Origin: JALYGK01 sp036259835
Lineage (GTDB): Bacteria > Actinomycetota > UBA4738
NCBI GenBank assembly: GCA_036259835.1
Contig: DATABA010000031.1
Coordinates: forward strand, 5,392 to 69,391
Reading direction: 5' to 3'
Length of the DNA: 64,000 nt
Shown here: piece after piece, positions 16,797 to 25,100 of the stretch
How positions within the stretch are numbered: the first letter of the stretch is position 1
How the letters are laid out: the number at the start of each line of letters is the position of its first letter
Translations under genes and position numbers: made by a program
The notes under the pieces: generated by a model
Seen by the model: only the letters and a program-made list of their open reading frames with translations
Told to the model about the DNA's origin: nothing
Databases searched by the model: none

Positions 16797-18302
16797 ATGC
16801 GCGCGGTGGCGCGGATCCTTTCCATCGATGCCGGCACGACGGGCGTCAAATCGCTGGTCGTCGACGAGAACGGGGCGGTCCTCGGCTCCGGGTATCGCGA
16901 ATTCCCCCAGAGCTTTCCGCGCCCTGGATGGGTGGAACACGACCCGGATGACTGGTGGACCGCGACCATCGAATCATCGGGGCAAGCGCTGGCAGCGACC
17001 GGGACCGAGCCGTCTTCGGTGACAGCGATCGGCATCACGAACCAGCGCGAGACGACGGTGATTTGGGAGCGGGCGTCGTTCAAACCCATTTACCCCGCCA
17101 TCGTGTGGCAGGACCGGCGAACGGCACCTCTGTGCGACACACTCCGCGAGGAGGGTTGGACCGAACGCATTCGAGACCGGACCGGCCTGGTGATTGACCC
17201 GTACTTCTCCGGCACCAAGGTGGCCTGGCTACTGGACAACGTTCCCGACGTACGGAAGGAGGCGGCAACCGGTGCCCTCGCCTACGGAACCGTCGACTCG
17301 TACCTGCTGGCCCGGCTGACTGGTGGACGAGTCCACGCCACCGAATGGACGAACGCGTCCCGGTCCATGCTCTTTGACATTCACAAGCTCGATTGGGAAC
17401 CGGAGATCATGGAACGCCTGGATGTCCCGCGGGCCTTGCTTCCCGCCGTGGGCCCGTCATCCGGGCGGTTCGGGATCACCGATCCCAATGCATTTCTCGG
17501 CCTGGAGGTACCGGTGTCGGGAATGGCCGGCGACCAACAGGCGGCGCTGTTCGGCCAGGCATGCTTCGAGCCCGGCGCGACCAAGAACACGTACGGAACC
17601 GGATCGTTCGTCCTGATGAACACGGGAGATCGGCCGCCGCAGTCGAGCGGTCGCGTCATCGCCACGATGGCGTGCGGTCACGGAGAGGCGTCCGCGTACG
17701 CGCTCGAGGGTTCGATCTTCGTCACGGGGGCGGCCATCCAGTGGCTCAGAGATGGCCTCCAGATCATTGAACGAGCCGACCAGACCGGTTCGTTGGCGGC
17801 CTCCGTGCCCGACAGCGGCGGCGTCTATTTCGTCCCGGCACTCACTGGGCTCGGGGCTCCATGGTGGGATGCCTACGCGCGCGGCACCATCGTCGGTATC
17901 ACTCGTGGTACCACGCGCGCTCATGTGGTTCGGGCGGCCGTCGAAGCGATGGCCTACCAAACGCGCGATGTAGTCGAGGCGATGCTGGCCGATGGCGACG
18001 TTCCACTGGTCGAACTGCGCGTGGACGGAGGAGCCAGCGTGATGGACCTTCTCCTCCAGTTTCAGGCCGACCTGCTGGGAGTTCCGGTTCGGCGCGCCGC
18101 CGTCCAGGAGACCACGGCCCTTGGAGCGGCCTATCTCGCCGGTCTGGCCGAAGGCGTGTGGACCACTGTGGGTGAGCTGTCCGGCCTGTGGCGCGAGGAC
18201 CGTGCGTTCGAACCGGGCGACTCGGCTCGAGCGAACGAAGGCTACGCCGGATGGCGACGAGCGGTCGAGCGTTCGCTCGGCTGGATCACGGACAGGACCT
18301 AG
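16797..18302 (+). CDS. glpK: Glycerol kinase (FGGY family)
   Basis: A 501-residue kinase that makes sn-glycerol 3-phosphate from glycerol and ATP. N-terminal phosphate loop ILSIDAGTTGVKSLVVD, substrate block GITNQRETTVIWE followed by WQDRRT, the FGGY-type NTYGTGSFVLMNTG, then FVTGAAIQWLRDGL, and the ATP-binding LRVDGGASVMDLLLQFQADLLG. ATG 16797 is used; GTG 16806 is an alternative. It is 29 bp downstream of the RlpA-like gene. No glpF or glpD is beside it, although an aquaporin-family gene lies at 37853. Confidence 0.92.
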   Translation: MRAVARILSIDAGTTGVKSLVVDENGAVLGSGYREFPQSFPRPGWVEHDPDDWWTATIESSGQALAATGTEPSSVTAIGITNQRETTVIWERASFKPIYPAIVWQDRRTAPLCDTLREEGWTERIRDRTGLVIDPYFSGTKVAWLLDNVPDVRKEAATGALAYGTVDSYLLARLTGGRVHATEWTNASRSMLFDIHKLDWEPEIMERLDVPRALLPAVGPSSGRFGITDPNAFLGLEVPVSGMAGDQQAALFGQACFEPGATKNTYGTGSFVLMNTGDRPPQSSGRVIATMACGHGEASAYALEGSIFVTGAAIQWLRDGLQIIERADQTGSLAASVPDSGGVYFVPALTGLGAPWWDAYARGTIVGITRGTTRAHVVRAAVEAMAYQTRDVVEAMLADGDVPLVELRVDGGASVMDLLLQFQADLLGVPVRRAAVQETTALGAAYLAGLAEGVWTTVGELSGLWREDRAFEPGDSARANEGYAGWRRAVERSLGWITDRT

Positions 18303-18328
18303 ACCGGATCCCGCCTAGCCGGGCTGCG

Positions 18329-19078
18329 CTACGAGCGAGGAGCGCCGGCCCGCTCAGCGGGCTGCACGGGAGTCGGCTCCGCCTCTTTCGTGGCCTCTTC
18401 GCCTCTGGGTTGCTGAGTGAGCTGCTCCTTGAGCTTCGACGCGTACTCGTCCACGTATTCCTGTCCCGACAGCAGCATGATCTCGTACATGATCTCGTCG
18501 GTTACGGACCTGAGAACGAAGCGGTCGGCCGGCGTGTCGAAGTGCCGGTCGAACCGAAGGGGTTTTCCGAACCGCACCTCCGTTTGGCCGGCCTTCGGGA
18601 TCTTGCGGTCGTAGGGCATGAGCTCGTAGGTGCCGATCAACGCTGCCGGGATCACCGGAACTCGCGCCTCGAGCGCCATACGGGCAACGCCGGTCTTGCC
18701 GCGGTACAACCTGCCGTCCGGTGACCTGGTGCCTTCGGGGAAGATCCCCACGAGCTTTCCTTCCCGAAGAGCGCTCACGCCCGCCCGAAGCGCGTCTTCC
18801 GCCGCCGACTTGCTCTCCCGGCGAACCGGGATGACGTTCGCGCCCTTGAAGAACCATCGGAGATACCACTTGTCGAAGTATTCGGCTTTGGCCAGGAACA
18901 CGACCTTCCGCTTCGGCACGACCAACGGAAGGAGGAGGTCATCGAGGAACGACTGGTGGTTCGCCGCGATGATCGCCGGACCATCGGCGGGAATGTTTTC
19001 GAGCCCTGAGGCCCTGGGACGGTAAAGCAGGCGCAGGAGGGGGCCGAGTAGCACGAACTTCATCAGCCACCAAAACAT
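18329..19078 (-). CDS. 1-acyl-sn-glycerol-3-phosphate acyltransferase (PlsC family)
   Basis: A 249-residue membrane-associated acyltransferase of phospholipid synthesis. The catalytic motif Hx4D is NHQSFLDD near residue 41; the acceptor-binding FPEGTRS and the later VIPAALIGTYEL complete the family pattern. An N-terminal hydrophobic stretch anchors it. ATG 19078 is supported by GGAGGAAAGC just upstream; the open frame beyond is not used. The C-terminal 30 residues are hydrophilic and Glu/Pro-rich, longer than typical PlsC. Convergent with glpK, which would feed the same pathway. Confidence 0.9.
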   Translation of the reverse strand: MFWWLMKFVLLGPLLRLLYRPRASGLENIPADGPAIIAANHQSFLDDLLLPLVVPKRKVVFLAKAEYFDKWYLRWFFKGANVIPVRRESKSAAEDALRAGVSALREGKLVGIFPEGTRSPDGRLYRGKTGVARMALEARVPVIPAALIGTYELMPYDRKIPKAGQTEVRFGKPLRFDRHFDTPADRFVLRSVTDEIMYEIMLLSGQEYVDEYASKLKEQLTQQPRGEEATKEAEPTPVQPAERAGAPRS

Positions 19079-19130
19079 GCTTTCCTCCCGCTCACAGACC
19101 GCCGCGAGGGCCGCGGCGTTACGCTCTATA

Positions 19131-19136
19131 TAGACT
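19131..19136 (+). promoter_or_regulatory. AT-rich divergent promoter region
   Basis: The stretch CTATATAGACTA stands out in GC-rich DNA between the plsC-like gene (-) and the small membrane-protein gene (+). TAGACT fits the TAnnnT -10 pattern on the plus strand; TATAGA-like boxes are present on the minus strand too. -35 elements are not evident. Confidence 0.35.
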
Positions 19137-19168
19137 ACTTCCCGACCTAATCGGAGGGAAACGCGCAG

Positions 19169-19294
19169 GTGATCGGGTTCGGAGTGCTCGAATGGACCTT
19201 TGTCGCCGTCCTGGTCGTGCTGGTCGGTGCGGCGGGAGTATTCGCGTTGTTTCTCCTGTTTCAGCTCTTCCAGACACATTCGCGGCGCGGGTGA
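19169..19294 (+). CDS. Small single-pass membrane protein (41 aa)
   Basis: A short reading frame beginning with GTG after a GGAGGG ribosome-binding site (8 bp spacing). It encodes a short N-terminus (VIGFGVLEW), one long hydrophobic helix (TFVAVLVVLVGAAGVFALFL) and a short tail ending QTHSRRG, with positive charges at the C-terminus. An AT-rich promoter-like stretch lies 30 bp upstream and the esterase gene starts 27 bp downstream. No family recognised; short length makes this tentative. Confidence 0.5.
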   Translation: MIGFGVLEWTFVAVLVVLVGAAGVFALFLLFQLFQTHSRRG

Positions 19295-19321
19295 TCAGCG
19301 AGAGCATCCGTACCGTTTGAG

Positions 19322-20092
19322 ATGGCAGACACGCGCCCTCGTCCAGGCTGTCTTCCGTTCCGCTTCGATGCGGGACCCGTTGGAGCGCTGCTGCAGCACG
19401 GCTTCAGCGGGTGCCCGGCGTCGATGCGTCCGATGGGCCAGTGGCTGAACGAGCGAGGGCTCTCCGTTGTCGGGCCTCGGCTCCCCGGACACGGAACGAG
19501 GTGGGAGGATCTCGAACAGGCAACCCTGGAAGACTGGGAGCAGGAGGCCGAGAGGGCTCTCGCGGACATCTCTTCCCGTTGTTCGACGGTGATCGCCGTG
19601 GGTCTCTCGTTCGGTGGGGCCATGGTGCTGCACTTGGCCGCGAAGCATCCCGACGTTGTGAAGGGCGTCGTGGCGATCAACTGCGACCTGATCCGTCCGA
19701 AGTTGGCCCTGGTCCCGATCGCGCGTCGCTTCACTCGAACGGTCAAGGGCATTGGGAACGACATCAAGAAGCCGGGCCAGAACGAGTTGCCGTATGACCA
19801 AATTCCCCTTGCGGCGCTGGACCACCTCAGGCGGTTCTACGCCATGGTGAGGAAAGAGTTGCCGTCGGTCCGTGCTCCGCTCCGCGTATTCACCTCCACA
19901 GAGGACCACGTGGCGAAGACGGCGTCGTCACGCTACGTCCTTCGAAACGCCGGAAGCACTGACAAGGAGCAGGTCATGCTGACCAACTCGTACCACGTGG
20001 CGACGCTCGACTACGACGCCGAAATCATCTTCCAGGGCGTCCTGGACTTCGCGAACACGAAGGCGTCCGGCGCCGAACCGGCGCCGGCGTGA
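19322..20092 (+). CDS. Alpha/beta hydrolase, carboxylesterase/monoacylglycerol-lipase type
   Basis: A 256-residue serine hydrolase like bacterial Est30-type carboxylesterases. The oxyanion region is LLQHGFSGCPASM, the nucleophile elbow is VGLSFGGAM, and the catalytic Asp and His are likely in STEDHVA and NSYHVATLDYD. Substrate is probably a short-chain ester or monoacylglycerol. No signal peptide, so cytoplasmic. The neighbouring acyltransferase and glycerol kinase make a role in lipid turnover possible, but that is only inferred from context. Confidence 0.87.
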   Translation: MADTRPRPGCLPFRFDAGPVGALLQHGFSGCPASMRPMGQWLNERGLSVVGPRLPGHGTRWEDLEQATLEDWEQEAERALADISSRCSTVIAVGLSFGGAMVLHLAAKHPDVVKGVVAINCDLIRPKLALVPIARRFTRTVKGIGNDIKKPGQNELPYDQIPLAALDHLRRFYAMVRKELPSVRAPLRVFTSTEDHVAKTASSRYVLRNAGSTDKEQVMLTNSYHVATLDYDAEIIFQGVLDFANTKASGAEPAPA

Positions 20093-20135
20093 CCACCGCG
20101 CCGACCGCCCCCGCGATCGCCCGCCGCGGCTAGCG

Positions 20136-20771
20136 ATGGCAGTCGTCACCGTCTCTCGGCAGTACGGCGCGGGCGGATTTCGAGTCGCTCGAGACCTCGC
20201 CGACGCCCTTGGGTTCCGCCTGGTCGACCGGGAGATCGTGGAAGAGGCAGCCAGGAGGATCGGCTGGGATCCGGAGGCCGCGAAAGCTCGCGACGAACGA
20301 GCGCCCGCGTTGGTGGAGGAGGTCGGAATGGCACTCGCCGGCGCGGGACATTCCGCTGGGGCCTGGCCTCCGTTGTTCGCTCCGCCGCCTTCGGTGGACG
20401 ATCGGTCTCTGGCCCGTGCCACCGGTGCGGTGATCGCTTCTCTCGCCGACGCGGGTGACTACGTCATTCTCGGACGGGGCGGACAGGCGGTTTTGAAGGA
20501 TCGACCCGGCGCATGCCACATCGCCCTGGTCGGAGACGTGGGCGATCGAGTCCGTCGGATCATGGAGTGGCAGGGCGTGGACGAGCGTGAGGCGAGGTCG
20601 CGTTGTCACCGCGTGGATGCCGATCGGGCCGGCTACGTCCGCCGGTTCTACGGCGTCGACATCCGAGATCCGGCTCTCTACGACTGTGTCCTCAACACGT
20701 CGCGCCTCGACCTCGAGCGCGCAGTTGCCGTCGCCGTGGTCGCGGCGAGGGAGAAGCTCAGCCTTACCTGA
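20136..20771 (+). CDS. Cytidylate kinase-like family protein
   Basis: A 211-residue P-loop-type protein of the cytidylate-kinase-like family: N-terminal VVTVSRQYGAGGFRVARDLADALGFRLVDREIV is characteristic, and YVILGRGGQAVL with HIALVGDVGDRVRRIM and VDADRAGYVRRFYGVDIRDPALYDCVLNTSRLDLE completes it. Members often occur apart from pyrimidine genes and their substrate is not settled. Its TGA shares one base with the start of the MFS transporter, so the two are coupled. Confidence 0.85.
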   Translation: MAVVTVSRQYGAGGFRVARDLADALGFRLVDREIVEEAARRIGWDPEAAKARDERAPALVEEVGMALAGAGHSAGAWPPLFAPPPSVDDRSLARATGAVIASLADAGDYVILGRGGQAVLKDRPGACHIALVGDVGDRVRRIMEWQGVDEREARSRCHRVDADRAGYVRRFYGVDIRDPALYDCVLNTSRLDLERAVAVAVVAAREKLSLT

Positions 20772-21985
20772 TGGGAGCGTTCGACTCCCTCAGGTACAGG
20801 GATTACCGCCTCCTGTGGACCGGGGCGGTCCTGTCCAATATCGGCACGTGGATGCACCTGACCGCGCTGTCCTGGTACGTCTTCTTGCTCACCAGGTCGG
20901 CGTTTTGGGTCTCGTTCGCCACCTTCGCGAATTTCGTTCCTACGGTCCTATCCCCTCTCGCGGGCGTCTACACCGACGAGTTCGATCGGAAGAAGATGCT
21001 CGTCTACACCCAGCTGTTCATGATGGTGAGCGCGGGAGTCCTCGCCATCCTGGTGGCGACGCATCACGCGAATCTCTTTTGGGTGTTGGCCCTGACGTTC
21101 GCCCTCGGCATCGGGTTCACCTTCAACGGCACGACATGGCAGGCGTACATGCCGTCGCTCGTACCCCCCGAGTCGATGGTCAACGCGATCGCGCTGAACT
21201 CCGCGCAGTTCAGTGTGGCGAGGGTGATCGGTCCCGCGATCGCGGGCGTGCTACTGGGCCTTGCAGGCGCCGGGCTGATCTTCGGGATCAACGCGATTTC
21301 GTTCGTGGCCGTCCTTGTCGCCCTCGCGTTCATTCGCACGGGCTCCGTTCGGGCGCCGCAACGAAGAACCGTCCGAGATCTGCTGGTCGGAGGCTTCGAC
21401 TACACATGGCGACACCGGCGGATCCGAGCCATGATTGTGGTCATCGCGGTGATGTCGTTCTTCGGTTCCCCCGTCACCGCGCTCCTTCCGATCTTCGCCG
21501 CCGACGTTTTCGGCCGGGGAGCGGCTGGCTACGGAACGCTGGCGGCGGCGATGGGCGTGGGAAGCGTCCTCGGGGCGCTGGCCCTTGGCCGCCGTGGGCA
21601 CGTAACCCCGAGGCTCATCGCCGGAGCTCTGGTCGCGCTCGGGGTGACTTTGATTCTCTTCGCGTCCATCTCCGTGTTCTGGGCCGGTGCGGGCCTCCTG
21701 GTGCTGTTCGGTTCGGCCTTTCTCATCGTTGTTTCGGGCACCAACAGCGACATCCAGCTGCACGTGGACGAAGCCATGCGCGGCCGGGCGATCAGCGCAT
21801 GGCTGTTGGCGTTTGGAACGACCTACCCCGCGGGATCGTTACTCGCCGGGCTCCTCGCGGAGATATGGGGAGCACCGGCGACCATGGTCGTGGGCGGCGC
21901 CGTCTGCGCGGTTTCCGGTCTCGTCCTGTGGTGGCTTCCTCAGGAAGCGCTCAGAACCGAGGCTGAGCTCGGTCTCGGCAATTGA
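20771..21985 (+). CDS. MFS transporter (EntS-like exporter type)
   Basis: A 404-residue protein with about 12 membrane helices. N-terminal FDSLRYRDYRLLWTGAVLSNIGTWM and the loop motif GVYTDEFDRKKMLVYTQLFMM (motif A equivalent) resemble the enterobactin-exporter/drug-efflux branch of the major facilitator superfamily. ATG 20771 overlaps the preceding stop (TGATG). Substrate unknown. The operon with a cytidylate-kinase-like protein gives no clear clue. Confidence 0.88.
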   Translation: MGAFDSLRYRDYRLLWTGAVLSNIGTWMHLTALSWYVFLLTRSAFWVSFATFANFVPTVLSPLAGVYTDEFDRKKMLVYTQLFMMVSAGVLAILVATHHANLFWVLALTFALGIGFTFNGTTWQAYMPSLVPPESMVNAIALNSAQFSVARVIGPAIAGVLLGLAGAGLIFGINAISFVAVLVALAFIRTGSVRAPQRRTVRDLLVGGFDYTWRHRRIRAMIVVIAVMSFFGSPVTALLPIFAADVFGRGAAGYGTLAAAMGVGSVLGALALGRRGHVTPRLIAGALVALGVTLILFASISVFWAGAGLLVLFGSAFLIVVSGTNSDIQLHVDEAMRGRAISAWLLAFGTTYPAGSLLAGLLAEIWGAPATMVVGGAVCAVSGLVLWWLPQEALRTEAELGLGN

Positions 21986-22009
21986 CCCACATGGGCCGAC
22001 GCCGATCCC

Positions 22010-22687
22010 TTACGTCTCGGGGAGCTCCAGCTCGGCCACGACAGGCAGGTGGTCAGAGGCCGTCCGCACGTTTGGCGCTGCCGAAACCCAGGACGCCGTG
22101 ACCTGCGTTACGTCGCGGGCGAAGAGGTAGTCGATCCGAGCGCTCGGCGTCTTGGCTGGGAAGGTCAACCCATCGCCATCACCTGCAGTGGCGAACGCGT
22201 CGAACAGCCGCTCCGAAATCCACCGCGCCGCTGTGCCGTCCGGGCCTTCGTTCACGTCGACACCGACGACCAATGGTCCCTTCACCCCGGCCAGGTAATC
22301 CGTGAGAACGCGGGCATGGTGGACTCGTTCGCGGGGAGCAAGGCCCAGATGGGTGGCGACCGCGGTGAGCGGCGCACCGAGCCGTCGGAGCTCGGCGGCA
22401 ATGAAACCGCGACGATAGGTTCGGCCGAGTCTCGGGAAGTCCTGAACCTTCACCGAGACCAGCCTCCATTCCCGCGAGTACAGAACCGCGTTGCGCACGC
22501 GGTTGAACATTCGGTGGCTGGAGACCCATTCCATTCGCAGACGCTTGGCCAGACGCCGTACTCGTCGCCGCGAACGCGATTCTTGAAGCAAGACCAGGTC
22601 CGGTCGCTCCCTCGCGATGACGCTCGCAACGGCGCCGACTCCGGACCGGAACCCGTGCACGTTCCACACCAGGGCGCGAACGCGCAT
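22010..22687 (-). CDS. Endonuclease/exonuclease/phosphatase family protein
   Basis: A 225-residue EEP-fold enzyme. Typical motifs: LVWNVHGF (Asn metal/phosphate ligand), PDLVLLQES (metal-binding Glu), VATHLGL, VGVDVNEGPDG and the C-terminal SDHLPVVAELEL (catalytic Asp-His). Could act on DNA, RNA, or phosphoesters. ATG 22687 begins MRVRALVWN; a TTG 21 bp upstream is less likely. No signal peptide. It lies 33 bp downstream of carbamate kinase and may be at the end of that operon. Confidence 0.85.
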   Translation of the reverse strand: MRVRALVWNVHGFRSGVGAVASVIARERPDLVLLQESRSRRRVRRLAKRLRMEWVSSHRMFNRVRNAVLYSREWRLVSVKVQDFPRLGRTYRRGFIAAELRRLGAPLTAVATHLGLAPRERVHHARVLTDYLAGVKGPLVVGVDVNEGPDGTAARWISERLFDAFATAGDGDGLTFPAKTPSARIDYLFARDVTQVTASWVSAAPNVRTASDHLPVVAELELPET

Positions 22688-22720
22688 GTTGCTAATCCAG
22701 AATGCCAACCGACGGGACGG

Positions 22721-23659
22721 TCAATACGCCACCTGCGTGCCGGCGCCGCCGCTCAGGGCGACAGGCCCCCGCTCCAGGGACGTGATGATGGCCCGCTTTC
22801 CCCCGCCCTCGACGAACTGGACCGCCGCTTCGACCTTCGGCTGCATGGATCCCGCTTGGAACTCCCCGGCTTCGAGCCGGCGGCGTGCCTCCTCGGGGGT
22901 GATCCTGGACAGGAGATGCTGCTCCGGGGTGCCGAAGTCCTCGAATACCCCTTCAACGTCGGTCAGGATCAACAGGGCGTCGGCCTCGACGTCCTTGGCC
23001 AGGATGCACGCCGCGAGATCCTTGTCGACCACCGCTTCCACGCCTTCCAACCGCGGTCCCTCCTCGATCACCGGGACTCCCCCACCACCGGCCGAGATCA
23101 CGATCACGCCGTCGGCGACCAGCTGCCTGATGACTGGAGCTTCCACGATCGAATACGGATGGGGCGAGGGGACGACACGACGCCATCCTTCTCCCCCGGG
23201 CGCCGGCGCGACCTGGTAGCCGCGATCGCGGGCCAGCCGTGCCGCTTCGTCTTCCGAATAGTAGGGCCCGATGGGCTTGGTGGGCTCGCTGAAAGCTGGG
23301 TCGTTCTTCGGCACGCGCGTCAACGTGAGGACGGTCACGACCGGGCGATCCATGCCGCGTTCGTAGAACACGTCGCCGATCGAGGTCTGAAGCAAGTACC
23401 CGATCTGCCCCTGGCTTTCCGCACCGCAAATGTCCAGAGGCATGGGCGCGACGACGTGGCTCGCCACTTCGTTCTGAAGGAGGATCCGGCCGACCTGCGG
23501 CCCGTTGCCGTGGGTGACGACCACTTCCCATCCCTGCTGAGCGATGTCGGCGATGACCTCGGCGGAGAAACGCGCCGAGCGCCGCATGGTCTCCGCAGTT
23601 TCCTCGGCTCCCTTCGGGAGAAGCGCGTTCCCGCCGAGCCCGACGACCACTCGCTCCAC
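22721..23659 (-). CDS. arcC: Carbamate kinase
   Basis: A 312-residue amino-acid-kinase-fold enzyme that reversibly converts carbamoyl phosphate and ADP to carbamate and ATP. Motifs: VVGLGGNALLP, VVVTHGNGPQVG, PLDICGAESQGQIGY, VISAGGGGVPV, AVVDKDLAAC, LTDVEGV and AGSMQPKVEAAV. It sits 8 bp after a cyclic-2,3-diphosphoglycerate-synthetase-like gene. There is no arginine deiminase or ornithine transcarbamoylase in the window, so the source of carbamoyl phosphate is not visible. Confidence 0.93.
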   Translation of the reverse strand: MERVVVGLGGNALLPKGAEETAETMRRSARFSAEVIADIAQQGWEVVVTHGNGPQVGRILLQNEVASHVVAPMPLDICGAESQGQIGYLLQTSIGDVFYERGMDRPVVTVLTLTRVPKNDPAFSEPTKPIGPYYSEDEAARLARDRGYQVAPAPGGEGWRRVVPSPHPYSIVEAPVIRQLVADGVIVISAGGGGVPVIEEGPRLEGVEAVVDKDLAACILAKDVEADALLILTDVEGVFEDFGTPEQHLLSRITPEEARRRLEAGEFQAGSMQPKVEAAVQFVEGGGKRAIITSLERGPVALSGGAGTQVAY

Positions 23660-23667
23660 GCGAGTTC

Positions 23668-24984
23668 CTACGACAGGACCGCCCGGAGAGCGTCGGCCAT
23701 AGTCGGCGACCCCTCCGTCTCTTCCAGCTCGTAGGTGACCCTCACCGCGGGCTTGTCGATCCGGATCAGATGGCGAAGGTCGATCGGACTGGCCACCAGG
23801 ACCACGTCGACCGGAGTGGAATTGATCATGGTCTCGAGCTCGTGGAGCTGCTCAGTGGAATAGCCCATCGCCGGGAGCACAGGGCCGACCTCGTACTTGG
23901 CGTACACGTCCTTCAGCGTCCCGACGGCCCATTGGCGCGGGTCCACCACCTCGGCGGCGCCGTTCTGCCGGGCCGCCACCACGCCGGCCCCGTAGAGCAT
24001 GTCGCCGTGGGTCAGCGTCGGTCCGTCCTCGATGACCAGCACCCGCTTCCCGGCGATCTTCCCCCCTTCCTCGTCCACTCGAACCGGACTGCGCGCCTTG
24101 ATGATCAGGGCATCGGGATTGACCGCGCCGGCGGAGTACATCACCTCCTGCACTTCATCTTCGGCTGCCGAATCCACCTTGTTGATGACGATGACGTCGG
24201 CCATTCGGAAATTGGTCTCGCCCGGGTGATACGAGAGCTCGTGTCCGGCTCTCAGGGGGTCCGCCACGACGATGTGGACGTTCGGCCGGTAGAACGGGTA
24301 GTCGTTGTTGCCTCCGTCCCACACCAGGACGTCGCATTCCTTCTGGGCCTGCTCGAGGATTTCGCCGTAGTCGACGCCGGCGAAAACGACGGTGTTGTTT
24401 CGCAGGTGCGGCTCGTACTCCTCGCGCTCCTCGATGGTGACGTTGGCCTCGTCCAGGTCGTCGAACGTCTGAAATCGCTGGACACGCTGCTTCACGATGT
24501 CGCCGTACGGCATCGGATGACGAACGACGACTGGCGTCTTCCCGTGCTCCTTCAGGGTTCGAACCACGTGCCGTGTGGTCTGGCTCTTCCCCGAGCCGGT
24601 TCGCACGGCGCACACCGCGACGACAGGGACGGATGCGTCGAGCATCGTTTCGTTTGGTCCGAGAATGATGAACGAAGCGCCGGCGGCCATGGCCACACTG
24701 GCCTGGTGCATCACGTACTCGTGCGAAACGTCCGAATAGGCGAAGACGACCTGGTCCACCCGGAGGTCTTTGACGAGCCGAGACAGCAAATCCTCGAGGT
24801 GAATGGGAATCCCGTCCGGATACCGCGACCCGGCCAACTCCGGAGGGTAGCGGCGGTTCTCGATAAATGGGATCTGCGTCGCCGTGAACGCAACGACTTC
24901 GGTTTCAGGGTCGTCGCGATACGCCACGTTGAAGTTGTGGAAGTCGCGGCCAGCCGCGCCCATGATCACCACGCGTCGCGTCAT
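23668..24984 (-). CDS. Cyclic 2,3-diphosphoglycerate synthetase-like P-loop GTPase
   Basis: A 438-residue protein with the layout of archaeal cyclic 2,3-diphosphoglycerate synthetase: a Rossmann-like N-terminal half (RRVVIMGAAGRDFHNFNVAYRDD, VVAFTATQIPFIENRRYP) and a P-loop domain with AVRTGSGKSQTTR at about residues 126-138, WDGGNNDYPFYRP and VIVINKVDSA. In bacteria this family recurs beside carbamate kinase and its product is not known. ATG 24984 has an AGAGG site upstream and a good promoter at 25034-25062. First gene of an operon with arcC. Confidence 0.8.
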   Translation of the reverse strand: MTRRVVIMGAAGRDFHNFNVAYRDDPETEVVAFTATQIPFIENRRYPPELAGSRYPDGIPIHLEDLLSRLVKDLRVDQVVFAYSDVSHEYVMHQASVAMAAGASFIILGPNETMLDASVPVVAVCAVRTGSGKSQTTRHVVRTLKEHGKTPVVVRHPMPYGDIVKQRVQRFQTFDDLDEANVTIEEREEYEPHLRNNTVVFAGVDYGEILEQAQKECDVLVWDGGNNDYPFYRPNVHIVVADPLRAGHELSYHPGETNFRMADVIVINKVDSAAEDEVQEVMYSAGAVNPDALIIKARSPVRVDEEGGKIAGKRVLVIEDGPTLTHGDMLYGAGVVAARQNGAAEVVDPRQWAVGTLKDVYAKYEVGPVLPAMGYSTEQLHELETMINSTPVDVVLVASPIDLRHLIRIDKPAVRVTYELEETEGSPTMADALRAVLS

Positions 24985-25033
24985 TCGTGAGCCTCTTTCG
25001 TGTGAGCGGGGGGCATTCGCGGGCAGCCGAACG

Positions 25034-25062
25034 AGCTTACGTGGGCGAAAACGGCGCGTCAA
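25034..25062 (-). promoter_or_regulatory. Sigma70-type promoter of the cDPGS-like/arcC operon
   Basis: On the minus strand TTGACG (25062-25057) is followed after exactly 17 bp by TAAGCT (25039-25034). Both hexamers fit the housekeeping consensus (TTGACA and TAnnnT). This predicts a leader of about 45 nt before the ATG at 24984. It is the best complete -35/-10 pair in the window. Confidence 0.6.
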
Positions 25063-25100
25063 AGATCGCTGTTCGTACCTCCCGCCTCAGCCGATGCAAG

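Noticed and set aside
20587..21966. 459-residue frame overlapping the MFS gene
   Set aside because: Low-complexity Arg/Gly-rich shadow of a clear transporter.
22049..23734. 561-residue plus-strand frame under EEP and arcC genes
   Set aside because: Shadow of two recognisable minus-strand genes.
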